Origin: Diploptera punctata
Lineage: Eukaryota; Arthropoda; Insecta; Blattodea; Blaberidae
Direction: 5' to 3'
Assembly (NCBI GenBank): GCA_030220185.1
Contig: JASPKZ010007249.1
Span: 496,001 to 560,000, forward strand
Length of the DNA stretch: 64,000 nucleotides
Position numbers and translations under genes: made by a program. Below are positions 28,901 through 43,500 of this stretch, piece after piece (position 1 is the first letter of the stretch; each line of letters opens with the position of its first letter). Below the pieces are notes generated by a model. That model was not told the DNA's origin and made no database searches. It was given only the letters and a program-made list of their open reading frames with translations.

Positions 28901-31900
28901 TTATGATTTTTACATTTGCTTCTTAGAGACTTTACTTTTACCAATATCTGTTTATTATCAAATATATTAATTGATATAGAGCACCCCACGCTTTTGATAG
29001 TAATTTTTTTTTCTTTTTGTTGATAACTTTAGTTTTATTCTATATGTGTTGGAGATTATTTTTGTTGACCACTTTAATTTTATCCCAAGCGTGTTGAAAA
29101 TTAAAATTATTTTTCATATTTTTATTTCGGTTTTCTAATAAAGCGTGTTGTTTTAGTTTTTTAAAACTATTATTTATTATATATTAGATTTTATAGAACA
29201 GTCTATGGTGGTTAAAAAGACCTTATATAATTTCATCATAATCTCAAGGATTACGTAATTTATAGAGCTAATGTATCATTAAGTTATATATTTTCAAACA
29301 AGGAAGTTATTAAAGACAAATTTGTGTGTCACATATATCATGATTAGAATATTCTAATATTTCTCAATTATGGCATCAAATGACATTATGCTTTTAATCA
29401 AAATAAGGTTCAAAAGCAATTGTATTCCCTTCACCATTTGTAAATTTTTAACTAGTATGATGAACATAATCTAATTGTAAAATTGTACTATCTGAGTGAA
29501 CAGCCGTAACTTTAGGCATACAAATTTCATGTAATTAAATATTCAATGAAAATGAAAAATAAATAAATCAAGATATGAACTCAAAGAAATAGAGAAATAA
29601 AAATGATGAACTGGATATCAACGTACACTAATTTAAAAAAAAAACAAAAATTGAGACATGATTTGTAAATTAAACCTGTTCTCTAAAAAGATCCATGGTA
29701 GGTGCACTTGGTTTTGGAGCCAAATCATCCTCTAGTGCAAGTAGCTCCTGTTCTTCAGGTGTTAACTGACGTCCATATGTTAAAAACTGTTGCATATAAG
29801 CTTCACGATCATCTAACCATAAATAAGCATAACTCTCAAAGCCTTGGCTGAATTCATTAGCCTGAAAAAGGAGGTGAAAATGCTTTCAATAAACCATGAA
29901 ATAAATTAATAACAAATAATATATATGACTATGTATTTGAAGAAGGTATTTTTAAAAAAATATTTTTTGAAGTACCGGTATGTTTAAGACACAGGATGGA
30001 ATGTTCATGCATAATACTATTACCTGAGGTGACTTTATCACATAATATGTAAAAAAATATTTTAATTTTGTTTTTTTGAGGTTGATAATACGAATAGAAA
30101 CTTTATTTTGCTGTTTAGTTTGAGCTAATTCCTATATCTGTTATCACCTCAAAAAAGAAAAGAATAATTAAACTCTTTTTTTTTACACATGGGATAAAGT
30201 AACCTCAGTAGATTAAAGTAACCTCATTTTACAATAATTTAATAACACTTATTATCACAAGCTGCAAAATAAATGAAAGGCAAATTTAAGAAAACTTGGA
30301 AAAGGGAGAGACTCACTTAATAAAGAAAAGTACTGATATACAGAACAGAGTATACATTATTATCAGTACTATTTAAAACTTGCTGGGAGCTTTAATACAA
30401 TAATTATTCCCTTCTTTTTGGGATGGCTGATTACCATACTATTTTCTTATGTTTGAACAACAAGCAATGATTTTTTTTCATTCAATGCCTCAGGTTGTTA
30501 TTTTGAAATTTTTGGTGTTCTCTCCTGGCATTGGTGTAATTGTAACCATCTTCTGGAAGGCGGGGTTATGCTTCCATGATGATATAATAGGTGATGATGA
30601 TAGTGGTGTGCCAGTAGAATCATTATTTCTAAACTTAATCTAAGGTGAATATGAATGCTGATGATTATGATGGCAATATGATGTTCAGGGACTGTTTGGG
30701 CATTAAAGTTTTCTGACATTTGTTTTACAGGTGAGGAAAAACCTCGAAAAAACATCACCCAGGAAACTTGTACCAACCTACACTCGAACTTGGGCCTGCT
30801 GTGTGACAAGGCAGCATGCTACCTCGAGACCACAGCAGTGAACACAAACAAGCAATGACTGTTTATTTTCTATCACTTCAAAGAATTATAATAGGTAAGC
30901 AAACATCTACAATAAAAGTCTCAAATAATATTTTTTAAGTAAATAGTATAGTGGTTCGATTAAAAATTTGTAAAATATAAACAGTAGAATAAGATAATTT
31001 AATCTTAAATTAAACCTCAAACCTCATAGTGCTTTTTCCTATAAAAGTTCAAAATAATTTTTAATAGTTATTGCACCTACACTATATTTATTGAAATTAA
31101 ACAAAAATAAAAGACTAAAAGTGTGTAAAACATTGGCTCTTCCAACTCTTTTGTATGGTAACGAAGTATGGACATTGAAACAGAAGGATATGCAGAGACT
31201 TAGATCTGCTGAAATGAGATACCTTCGGAGAACTGCAAGATACACACTACCAGATCACAAAAAAAAGAAGACATATTAGAAGAATTACATATGGAACCTT
31301 TAGAAAACAAAATTTCTGATTATAAGTCAAGATGGATGCAACGTGTTCATCGAATGGAAGATCACAGGATACCCAAACAAATGTTAAGATATCAACCTGC
31401 AGGAAGAAGAATGTCCACTCAAAAGACTTTTGGATGGTGTTTCTCTTGAGGCCAAAACAGGTTAACAAATGGCCTAAATTTGTGAATGTACTATGATGAT
31501 GATGATGAAACAAAAATAGTAAAACCCCCACATAGCAAAGATCGATATAACACTAAATCTATAAAAAATATATATTATTCTATGCTCTTGGCAAATTTCA
31601 TATCTTAATAAAGTTGTGTATCATTCATTATTGCAATAAAGAAATTAAGAAACAACTGTTATAACAATTATATTATTTTTGGTCTGGACATCTTACCTCA
31701 ATATTAATGTTGATTTGTTCTTGGACATGTTTCAAAACAATTCTGTTTTATCGTCAGCTTTCCTAGACAAATCAACATTAATATTGAGGTAAGATGTCCA
31801 GACCAAAAATAATATAATTAAAATAACCTCAAAATATAACTTCCTAAAATTAAATGTTATAACAATACCTATACATATTCCAACTAACCTTAAGACAGGT

Positions 31901-34900
31901 TAGTGATCAAGGCTTCCATAGCGGAATGAAACTGGTTTTCATGTTGTTCATCATCCCACATAATTATTTGTTTAGGCAAAATATGGTAAACTTCTACATT
32001 AATAATTTCTCCTATTTTATTTTTAAATTTTTTTGTAGGTATTTGTATTATCATATTCATTAATTTTAGATAGCATATTTTGTTTTAGAGACAAAATAGC
32101 TCTATGGCCTAAAGATGTAATTCGACTTTTTCTGTGACCTCTTCTCCGATTTCAAAATTGGGTTCTATTTTTCTGGCTGTAGATAATTCTATTTCCTTAT
32201 TTATATCTTTTACAGTGTAAAGTTAAAAGTTTAAAATTAAACCAGTCTTCTACTCTTAAGTTATTTTAACTTCAGCCCTAACATACATTTGTAAAATATG
32301 GCTCCAAATTTTGGAGATTTAATAAATAAATACTCATAAGTTATTTCCAGTTATTTATGCTTGTGCACACAAGTCAATAAGCATGGAAATAAAATTAGGA
32401 GCATTTATAGGCTTAGAATACTGGATGAAACGGGATTGTCACAAAAACTTAAAGACAAAACTATTGAGGACAGAAATTTCAGATAATGTAGATAGCACTA
32501 CTGTAAAGTGGTTCAAAATTTTCCAATAGGAATCCTATTATAGTAAAATTAAATCAGCTCCAAGAATAAGAAAGTACAATACTGCATAAAATGAGATTTT
32601 TTATATTTAGCTCCTTTGCATGTTATATTGCTGTTGTTGCTAGTGGTTTCTGGGATTGTTGACCCAAGTAATTTTTTTCCTTAGCTTCCTAATAAAGTTT
32701 CAAGTTTTGTTTTTATTTTCATCTAGTTTTTTGCAGCTGAGAAAGTGGTCCTTATTGATGAAATGTCATCTTGGAGTTTCTTATTGTCTTGTTGTTGGGA
32801 AGCTTGCAATATTGTAATTCTCTTTTGATTATCCCGGAACACCATGAGGAGGTGGGGGTTACTGTGCACCCTTAATATGTCTAATTCTGATCAATTGAAA
32901 AGATAATTTTTCATTTCTTGAGGAGAAGTTAAATTAAACACATTGATTTCACAGTTGCTAAGGCAGTCATAAATGCAATGATATTAAGAATATAAAAAAA
33001 ATATCAAATTGTGTCTTTCTTCAGAAATGATATACAAAATTATCATTAATACTTCCACTAAACAAGAAATAAGCAACAAAAATGTCTATATATATGTTAC
33101 TAAATAAATTTATATATTTTATTTATAAATCTTCTATAAAATTTGAGATATTTTATATAGTTGCTAAGGTAAACAAATTTAAAAATTCTACATTTTTAGC
33201 TTTTTAAAGTTGTAAAGAACTAATAAAACTTAACTATTATGCAAAATAATCTATAAACTTTTCACTAAAATTTATATATCAAAATCTATCACAATACTTG
33301 TATAAATATCTAATAAAACCTATAAAATATGGAGCATCTAGGAACTGGATATTATGATTTGCCATTAATCACTTTTTTTTTTTCCTTTGCATGTTATCTC
33401 CTTAATTATTCTACAGTGTGTTTTTTATCCAATACTGTACAATGAAACCCAACAAAAAATATCCTGATATAACAATATAATCTGTTAGGGTCCACAAATA
33501 TTGTTATATTGAGGTTTGCCTGTACTATATTGCTCTATTATTTTTCTAGTTTTAGCATATTTGGTTTAAAATAAACCACTTTATTTTTCAGTGTTTTGTA
33601 CACTAATTATAATAGATATGATTTGAAATAAAAGAACATGAAAGTCAATATCAAGCAATTACTATACCTCATTCATTACAGTGTTTACTCCTTCCAGAAT
33701 CTCATGTTTCATTTCTTTTATGTCTTCATTATTTTCCATGTCAAACTGCAACAAACATTTTAAATCAAGATATTTGGTTACCGATGCCAATGAATAATTT
33801 TTCTTAAATTGCATAACTTTCTTTTTTACCTCATAATCTTTAGCTTTATTGTTATTAGAAACTCGAGGAACTAGACTAGCCATCTTAATTATGTCAAATA
33901 TAAGACCTTCTACCACTGATGAAAAACAATTAGGTTCTTCAGGATCAAGAGATGGCATAAATATGAGATCCGGTTCACGAAGTTCTAAATGTGCTTCAAA
34001 GAGAGGTGCCAAACCATTGCTGGGATCCATATGCTCAGCAAGATATCCCAAACTGCAATATAAGGTTACACGCTAGATACTTCTTTTTATTAAATTATTT
34101 TGAGCCTGTGAAATCTTACCTCAATACATTAATACTGAGGTAAGATTTCACACTCAAAATAATTTAACACTAGATACTGTTTAATTTGTCATTTTTACAC
34201 AGGAATGAAGATTAATTGAAGTGTCACATCAGTGAGCCGACTGATTTTTTTATTTAAATCTTTATTAAACCTGGAGAATGTTGGATAGATGGAGTGAGGA
34301 GAAGTATGGAAGAAGATGCTTTAGACAGGAACCTCTGGCGACAAATCACTTTGGGTTGAACGAGGAACACTGTATTGTAGAATATTCCTAATAAAGAAAA
34401 TTAAGTTATAATATATTTTTATGTGTGTAGTTGTGGCTCATACCTAAAATGATTTTGTGTTCTTAGGAAGTGATTTTAAATCTTTGCAATTTCTAGTCTA
34501 CAAAATAATAAATGGCATATAGTACATAGAGTAACATGATAATGAAACATAAAAATCTCTTAACTTATTTCCATAAATTGATTACTGTATTGGTTTTACA
34601 CATGAATTTGCATAGCTTAAGACAGTATTTCGAAAGAAAATGATTATTAGATTAAGGAAATTGTATCTTAAACTCAATAATTTTTTTCAAAAGAGTGTTA
34701 ATTAAATATCATAATAAAAAGAATAAGAGTACCAACCTTTTTTAAATCTACATTTTTAATCATTTATATTACAAATTTAAAATATATATATATTACTATC
34801 GTAACATACAATTTGAAATAATGTGACATACCTGCAGCCAACTGTCCTAAGAAGAGATTCAGAAACTATTTTATCCACATAATTAATATAATCAAGCCAA

Positions 34901-37543
34901 CGGGTAGAATCTGCATCTTGAACCATTCCAAACAGTTCTAGGTTTTGTTGTACCAGATTGTGAATTTCTGTAGCTGCACTACTAATCTCAGCATATCTTA
35001 AATGCAAGGAATCAGGTTTATACAAAATAATTCAATAAAGGTACAATATAACATTGTTTATTTTTTATTATTTCACTCACCTCATACTTCATAAATCATA
35101 GCAGACCCTGGGTTTCTTCACGTAATTTGTGACATTGTCAATGCTGCGTCACGTTCACAACTGACGTCCAACGGCCTTCTATCCTGCAGACTGACCTCCG
35201 CGCCATCTGGTGGCCGACCGAAGAATTTCCAAATCAGTCCTCTTTCTTTATAACTGGGTATTTCAAAATTCATAGTTGTATTTTCATTCTTGCATATGTA
35301 AATTTTTTCCCAAATTGTGAGTTCCTTCGGTTTTTCCAATTGTTTAAGTAATTTTGTTTTGGTTTCTATTCTATGTTTTTCTGACCAGGCATGTGCAGCT
35401 ATTGCAGATTTTTCGGTTTCTCCATTTTTAACATTTCTGAGGTGTTCTTTTAATCTTGTATTTAGATTCCTTTTTGTTTTTCCTATGTATATCTTTTCAC
35501 AATCTTTACAATTAATTTGATAAATTCCCGATTTTTTGCAGTCTTCAATTTTTTCATTTTTGTTGGTTTTTATTAAATTACCTAAGCTGTAATCATTTTT
35601 CGGTGCTAATTTAATGTTGAATTTGTTGAAAATTTTTTGAAACTTGTCAAATACGAAAGGATGGTATGTGAACTTCTTGAATTTTTGCCTATATTTTTAT
35701 CTGTCTGAAGAGTACTTTCATTGATGACTTTTTGTTCTTTGAATTTATTTATTTTCTTGTGTATCATTTTCTTGTGAAAACCATTATCCTTAGCAATTTG
35801 TATGATGTGTTCTTTCTCTTTATTGTAATTTTCTTTGCTCATGGGGACATTCACAAGTCTGTGTGTTAAACTATTAAATACTGCCTGTTTGTGTGAAAAA
35901 TGGTTAAATCCAGTAGCTTTTATATAATTGTCGATGTGAGTTTCTTTTCTGTAGATTCCAAATTCTATTTTCTTTTTTTCTTCATCCTAATCAATTTAAG
36001 GTCTAAAAATGGTATTTCATGATTATTTTCTATTTCCACTGTAAATTTGATTGTTTTATTTTGAATATTTAACAGTTTAATGGCATCTTCTAATTGTTTC
36101 TCTTTTACTATTGCTATGATATCATCTACGTATCTTCTCCAAAATTTAAACATCAAAGGATGTGCTTTAGTTACATGACATTCAAAATTCCCCATAAACA
36201 TGTCTGCTAAGAATGGTGATAATGGATTTCCCATTGCGTTTATGGGGAATTTTGAATGTCATGTAACTAAAGCACATCCTTTGATGTTTAAATTTTGGAG
36301 AAGATACGTAGATGATATCATAGCAATAGTAAAAGAGAAACAATTAGAAGATGCCATTAAACTGTTAAATATTCAAAATAAAACAATCAAATTTACAGTG
36401 GAAATAGAAAATAATCATGAAATACCATTTTTAGACCTTAAATTGATTAGGAATGAAGAAAAAAAGAAAATAGAATTTGGAATCTACAGAAAAGAAACTC
36501 ACATCGACAATTATATAAAAGCTACTGGATTTAACCATTTTTCACACAAACAGGCAGTATTTAATAGTTTAACACACAGACTTGTGAATGTCCCCATGAG
36601 CAAAGAAAATTACAATAAAGAGAAAGAACACATCATACAAATTGCTAAGGATAATGGTTTTCACAAGAAAATGATACACAAGAAAATAAATAAATTCAAA
36701 GAACAAAAAGTCATCAATGAAAGTACTCTTCAGACAGATAAAAATATAGGCAAAAAATTCAAGAAGTTCACATACCATCCTTTCGTATTGACAAGTTTCA
36801 AAAAATTTTCAACAAATTCAACATTAAATTAGCACCGAAAAATGATTACAGCTTAGGTAATTTAATAAAAACCAACAAAAATGAAAAAATTGAAGACTGC
36901 AAAAAATCGGGAATTTATCAAATTAATTATAAAGATTGTGAAAAGATATACATAGGAAAAACAAAAAGGAATCTAAATACAAGATTAAAAGAACACCTCA
37001 GAAATGTTAAAAATGGAGAAACCGAAAAATCTGCAATAGCTGCACATGCCTGGTCAAAAAAACATAGAATAGAAACCAAAACAAAATTACTTAAACAATT
37101 GGAAAAACCGAAGGAACTCACAATTTGGGAAAAAATTTACATATGCAAGAATGAAAATACAACTATGAATTTTGAAATACCCAGTTATAAAGAAAGAGGA
37201 CTGATTTGGAAATTCTTCGGTCGGCCACCAGATGGCGCGGAGGTCAGTCTGCAGGATAGAAGGCCGTTGGACGTCAGTTGTGAACGTGACGCAGCATTGA
37301 CAATGTCACAAATTACGTGAAGAAACCCAGGGTCTGCTATGATTTATGAAGTATGAGGTGAGTGAAATAATAAAAAATAAACAATATTAAAGAACCTCAT
37401 AGTGTTATTTCCTATCTACATAACTTAACAATATAACATTCTTTGAATTTACAGCTAATGTTGGCATATAATATTTGTAACCTTTGTTTATTCTTCTGTC
37501 AGAGACTTTTTCACATGAATAACCCATAATATCAGATCGATGA

Positions 37544-37582
<39 letters not shown>

Positions 37583-40500
37583 CTTTCACATAATAGTTTT
37601 ATATGAATAGAGGTGAAATGTTGATTGTCCCATAACCAGATGAAAGGACTTAGGGCCGCATGCAAATACATTTGTCTCTACTCAAATTACTTCCAATCAC
37701 TGGTGAGCTGACTCACCGTGACCAATTGCTGAGATCGAATTAATGGCCGACTTACCGGTCATGCATGAAAGTTGACGTTTTTGTAATATTGGCAACGAAT
37801 TACCCAGAATTCTCAGCAATAAAACCACTTCCGTTATTTTCGTCTGCTATAGAGGAATGCATTTACGCTTGTGTCCCACAAATAATACCGTATACAACGA
37901 CGTCTGCGTCGTGCAATATTACGCTGATTCTCCTGTTCTTCCAGTTGAATTCTTTGGTAGACTCTATCAAATTCCTCTTCTCCGCGTATACCGAAAACAT
38001 GATCGAAGTCTTCAAGGTCTGACATCTTGGATAAAGCTGCAAAGGTTTCAAACTACATCGGTTACCATCGGTTCCCTTCGGGATTTTCATGATAAGTTTC
38101 TATCTTGAGCATCTTAAGTTACCTCGTCAGGTAGCTTACAATTATTATCGCATGAATAGATTTCTGAGTAAGCAAAATGTATTAGGATATAACTTTCTCA
38201 GCAGAGAACACCTTTTACAGTCTAATGCGTTTATAAATTTGACCCTTAATGTCTTGATGGAGAAACAGGTCCACTAACCTAATTCCAGGAAGCAGGAGAA
38301 GAAGTTGAATTGAGACATGCTGTAGTGTAGTTTATTATGGCAATATACTACAACCTTGAGGTCAGGATTTTTAAACTGACCTAAACCTTCTGGCAACACC
38401 ATGGGCCTGGTGTTGACTCAGTCTCAAACAGAAATGAGTACCATATGTAAGTTCTGTAGTAAAGGCAGCCATCACACAGGACTAACATCTTATGTTGACT
38501 GTCTAGAAAAGTGGGATACTTGACCTCCTGCCCTGTAGTGGAATCATGGGATCCCTTTTCTTTTAGATTTTTTATATGAATATTACAAGAATATATTTAT
38601 TATATGGAAACTATTCATAGTTACTATTCATCTAGTCTATAATATATACCCATGCATCCCCACATTTGCTTATTTCCCTACAGATGCCAGTGAGTGACAT
38701 CTGATCAAAACATTGCCTCAAAGAGACATCTAGTAGGCAACAAAGATATTACTTTAATGGACCAATTAAATTTTGCTCAGTGGATCTAATTTAGGATTGA
38801 GGTTCTTTTATGAACATGAAAATCTTCATAAGAATCAAATAAATTGTGAATTCTTCTTACCTCATATATCTATGTTTCTTTAAACACAGCACTGCGGTAT
38901 CGGAGAACCATCATTCCCATCCTCAGCTGTTTTCACGAAGAATTCACAATTCATTTGATTCTTATTAAGAAAACCACATAATGTTAAAATTCCCAAATTT
39001 ATTATATTAAAATGAAAATCTTCATACTTATGGCCCAAGATTTTTTTCCTTTGCTGTAAAATTTGTGAAAAGGAAACCAGTAGAATTAGGAAACAATCTA
39101 CTTAAATGCCAAATTTTCTTTCTGCCACTTTATTGTTTTTTCAATATAATTAAATACTCTCAATTTAATTGAAGCTGTGTTGCTGCTGTATTTCATCATG
39201 CAAGTAGCACTCATTATTTTAACTAGGGTCATGGAATCTTTGTCATCCTACAGAACATGATTCATTAGAAGATGATGTCAGTTCTTCTTACCATCACTTT
39301 TCGGTCTGCTGACATCTCTTCTACCTCTTGGATATAAATCTCAAACTATTCTAATTAGCCTTTTATTACTGACTCTATCAAAGGTATATGTACATTTCAC
39401 TCTTATTTTCTAACCTCCTCCTCAACTCATGTCTAACTAAGGGCTGGATCGAGGGATGAGAAGCAATGAAACCTTTTACATCGAAGGTCTGTGAATAACA
39501 AGGGTGCCGGCTGCTCAAGACTTACACACTATCACAGGGGCAGAAAAAATTAAATGAAACAAAATTAATGAAATTAATAAGGAGAAATGGTGGGATGAAA
39601 TTTGTGGCAGGGGAAAAGGGAGAAACCCTTAGAAAAAACCTCCCCAGACTGCATTTTGTCCACCATAAAACCCACTTGGACCGAGGCATGAACTCGTAAT
39701 CCAGTGGTGAGAGGTATCTAATTATTTGCACCCTGGAGCCACCTTTTTTTTCTAGTTTTTATAAATTATTTTACATCCATTATATTGCACTGTTGTCTCA
39801 AATATTCATTTCTCATTCTATATAATCTGATTTTACTTCCTATGGCTTGCAGTGTATTAATATCTTCTGTATTCGTCCATCACTATGGTGTAGTCGGTAG
39901 AGTCCCTACCTTCCACTCCGGTGACCGTTTCGATTCCCGGTAGGGTAAGGGATTTTTAAATCTCAACCTTGGGACTGGGTGTGTGTGTGTGTCATGCCCT
40001 AGTTGTACCCATTGGGTTTAATTCCTCCAAAAAAAATGATAATAATAATAAATAAATAATTTGTTGTGCCTTTTTTCTCTCTGCCCTAGTTTCAACATCA
40101 TAAGTCATCACTGATCTTACTGTGGTTTTAATAATTTTTATTTTCACTCGTCACTTAATACAAATTAATACTGGTAATCAGGAAAACAAACACATTATTC
40201 ATTTTCATTTATTTTAAGCAGCGTGAGCTAAAAACATCTAAAATCTCTAAGCTGACAAGAAACTGTGCATTTTTATGATTCAATTTGTTTAAACAGTGGC
40301 AGCTCCTCTTCAAGAGCTATAAGGGTCTGGCTCCCATTTCCACTTTTGATAATATAAACTACAATATTATGCAGTATATTACATTAAAGTCATCCTTCTT
40401 AATGTGCTTTCAATAAAAAATATATATATCAATCAAATTCTGCTAGAAGACTGACTGGGCCTGAAATGAGATAGTCCTGCATGTTGAACTATTATAGGAA

Positions 40501-43500
40501 ATATCATAATATGAGATTTAATTTAAAATTTAAAATATCATATTTTTTTTTTTACCTCACCTCATATCCTGTCTTCTAATTAGACCGGTTTCATCATCAG
40601 TAATTTCATGACCGGTGTTCTGTCATCCAGGAGTACTGCTTCTTATTCCATCTGTTGGTGGATTGATGAACCACTGAATCAAACCCTGGGAATTTCAAAA
40701 TTCATTAAGTTTTCTTAAAAAAATGAATTTTGAAATTCCCTGGAAAGTTGATTTGATTCGGAAGATAATTTATCCACCAACAGATGGAGTAAGAAACAGT
40801 AATTTCATGATCAATGATTTGGACAACAGAATATCGGTCATGAAATTACTAGTGATCATACCGCCTAGGTTCTGAAACCAGTCTAATTAGAGAACAGAAT
40901 ATGAAGTGAGGTAAAAATAATTTTATTTTAAATTTCAGTCCTGTATGTATTCATTTTTAATACTAAAGGTTGAAATGAAAACTAGCAACTCTTCCCCATG
41001 CCTTCTCCCACCATCACAGTCTTACATTACATGGGGCTTCCTAGCAGTTGGAATGTGAATTCACAATTCAGTACGGAGGTATATAGTACCGTGCTTGGAA
41101 ATTCCAAGATGGGATTTGAGTTTCATTCTTCCTATAGTATTGTGTTAAAAATTGAAGTTCTATAATACATTAATTTAAAATATTTGTTCATAGTAATGGG
41201 TAAGTAAAAGTAAAGTAAAGTGATCCCACAACAGACCCGGAGGCCCTTGGGGTAGTAGGAGGTTAAGGCTCCCACTTTTTCTAGACAATCGGCACTTTAT
41301 GTCAGCCGGGTTGTCAGCCCTGCGTGACGGCCGCCTTTACCCCAGAACAAGCGTCTGGTACTCATTTCCGTTAGAGGCTGAGTCGACCCCAGGGCCATAG
41401 TGCCGCCAGAGGGTTTGGGTCAGTTTAATGGGTGCAGCTTATTTTCATAACAAACTTTCTTTTTTCCTTTGAATTTTAAGGGCACAGCTTATACCCAAGG
41501 CCAATTAATGGCATATCAAGATGCACCTATAGAGACATAATTATGGTATAAGACATAAGTTTATTATTAATGTGGCCCCACCTAGCTTAGAACTCGTGAG
41601 CTGGCATTGAATTTAAATGAAATCAACATCAATGGAACGATCAGAACCTATTATCAAGCAATATTACTCCAAACTATAATATATATATATTTTTTTTGTT
41701 TAAAAATTATGGTGCATAAAATATACAAGAGCAAAAATTACAATAGTAAAACAACATTTGAAATGGTCCTCTGGGAAGGTACTAATGATATAATTATGAA
41801 AATGATTTGAAAACATATACAAGATTATGAGAAAAAACTCACCTTCGTTGAACATGTTCAACTCTATCATCAATACAGAGCAATGTGTCTTTTTTTCCAT
41901 CTCGGCGTTCAAAGAGGGCAACTTTGCTCCACACTCCCATAATGTTACGTATCTGCTCTAAATTATCTTGTGTATGCTGAACACGAGTCTCAAGGGAATG
42001 CACCAAGTTATGCAGTCTTTCTATATAATCCCACAGTTCTGTTAATATAAAACCAATATAATGTTTATTAAAATAAAAGAAAGTAAAATTGCATGTAAAA
42101 TGTTATTACTCCTCATATTTTATAAAAATATAAATTTTGAAGTTGGATAAAATACAAGATTAAATGGAGGATAATTAGAATGGTATGGCCGTATATGAAA
42201 TTTGGAAGAATACCAAGACAAGCACTAGAATTTAAATTAGTACGGAAGAGATCAATAATCAAGTTGTTTTGAGTCTATATATATATATATACTAGAAGTC
42301 CCGGCCACGTGTTGCTGTGGCTAAGGTATATGTTAAAAATTTAAATTAAGTTGCTGTCTTTCAGCCAGATTACTTAAAACTAATACACACGAAATTAATA
42401 ATATTGAAAATAAAATAAACACTGAACACACTTAAATTATGAAATAATCAATATTTTTAATTCAATTGAAATTCGCGGTTGCAACAAAAAGCAGAGCCAT
42501 CTAGATCTCTCTTTGTTAAATAATAAACCAATTACCTTACCAAATTACCTTACATCGCCATCTGTTAGAATCGTATGGAACTCTCAGATAATTACACCGT
42601 TATCTGTTAGAATCGTATGTAACTCACAGATAATTATAACTCTTTGTTAAATAATTTGCAATAAAAAAATAATGCGACTATAAATTTAGTTATAAACTAC
42701 CCTAAGTCTCAAGTTGGATCAAACTGCACACAGTGTGCAAAATTTTATTAAAATCGGTTCAGTAGTTTAGGGTTCCATCGCAGACAAACAACGTGACATA
42801 AAATTTTTATATACTAAGATATATATATATATCTTACCTCAATTTAATGTTGATTTGTTCTCGAACATGTTCGAGAAGGTAAGATATATATATATATATA
42901 TATATATGCTCAAAAAAACTTGATAAAAAGAACCTCAAAATATTACTTCCTAAAATAAAATAAAGAGATCAATAAGTTTGCCGAGATAAAGGGAAGAACA
43001 AGTTAAGAAGAATGTTGAGAAAAGAGGGGTTGTACGGATGAAAATGATATACAATAATTAAAAATTATTTTTAATACTTGGTCCTTTCGTACTAAAGCAT
43101 TATAAAATGTAATAGATAGAAACCATTAAAATTCATCGGAGAACATATTGTTTAAACAACTCACCTCATAGGATTCATGCTTCCATGATATCGCGATTTC
43201 AAACAGTCATGTTCATCATCAGCCATAACTCCGACTGACGAAATTCTTCGGCCGTCAACTATTCTATTGTCGCCATCTTCAGTGCTGCCATCTATGGTTG
43301 AATTTATGAACTTCGAAATCAATGTAATTTCGTTAGGGATATCAAAATTCACTGATCTACTTTACTTTACTTGAATGTATATTTTTTCCCAAACTGTCAA
43401 TTCCAAAGGTTTCTCTACTTGTTTTAAAAGTTTAGCTTCTCTTCCAATTTTATGATGTTCTAATAAACTATGTGCAGCAATTGCAGATTTTTCAATTTCA

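Larger units (their letters stand above)
35056..37427. mobile_element. PLE inverted dimer, A-type
   Basis: TSD ACAATATAACATT at 35043-35055 and 37428-37440 (13/13). Two copies of the same 5'-truncated PLE (about 1.14 kb each) joined head to head around a 40-base unique centre (36194-36235), with 3' ends outwards. The A tail is present only at the right end. Confidence 0.95.

Noticed and set aside
37546..37580. CRISPR-like or promoter-like regularity in repeats
   Set aside because: Simple TA microsatellite; no spacer-repeat structure anywhere in the window, and this is a eukaryotic genome.
40560..40900. Hammerhead at 40600 (-)
   Set aside because: Core and GAAAC-CG-GTC are there and helix I pairs well, but stem II is missing in one arm and disordered in the other.
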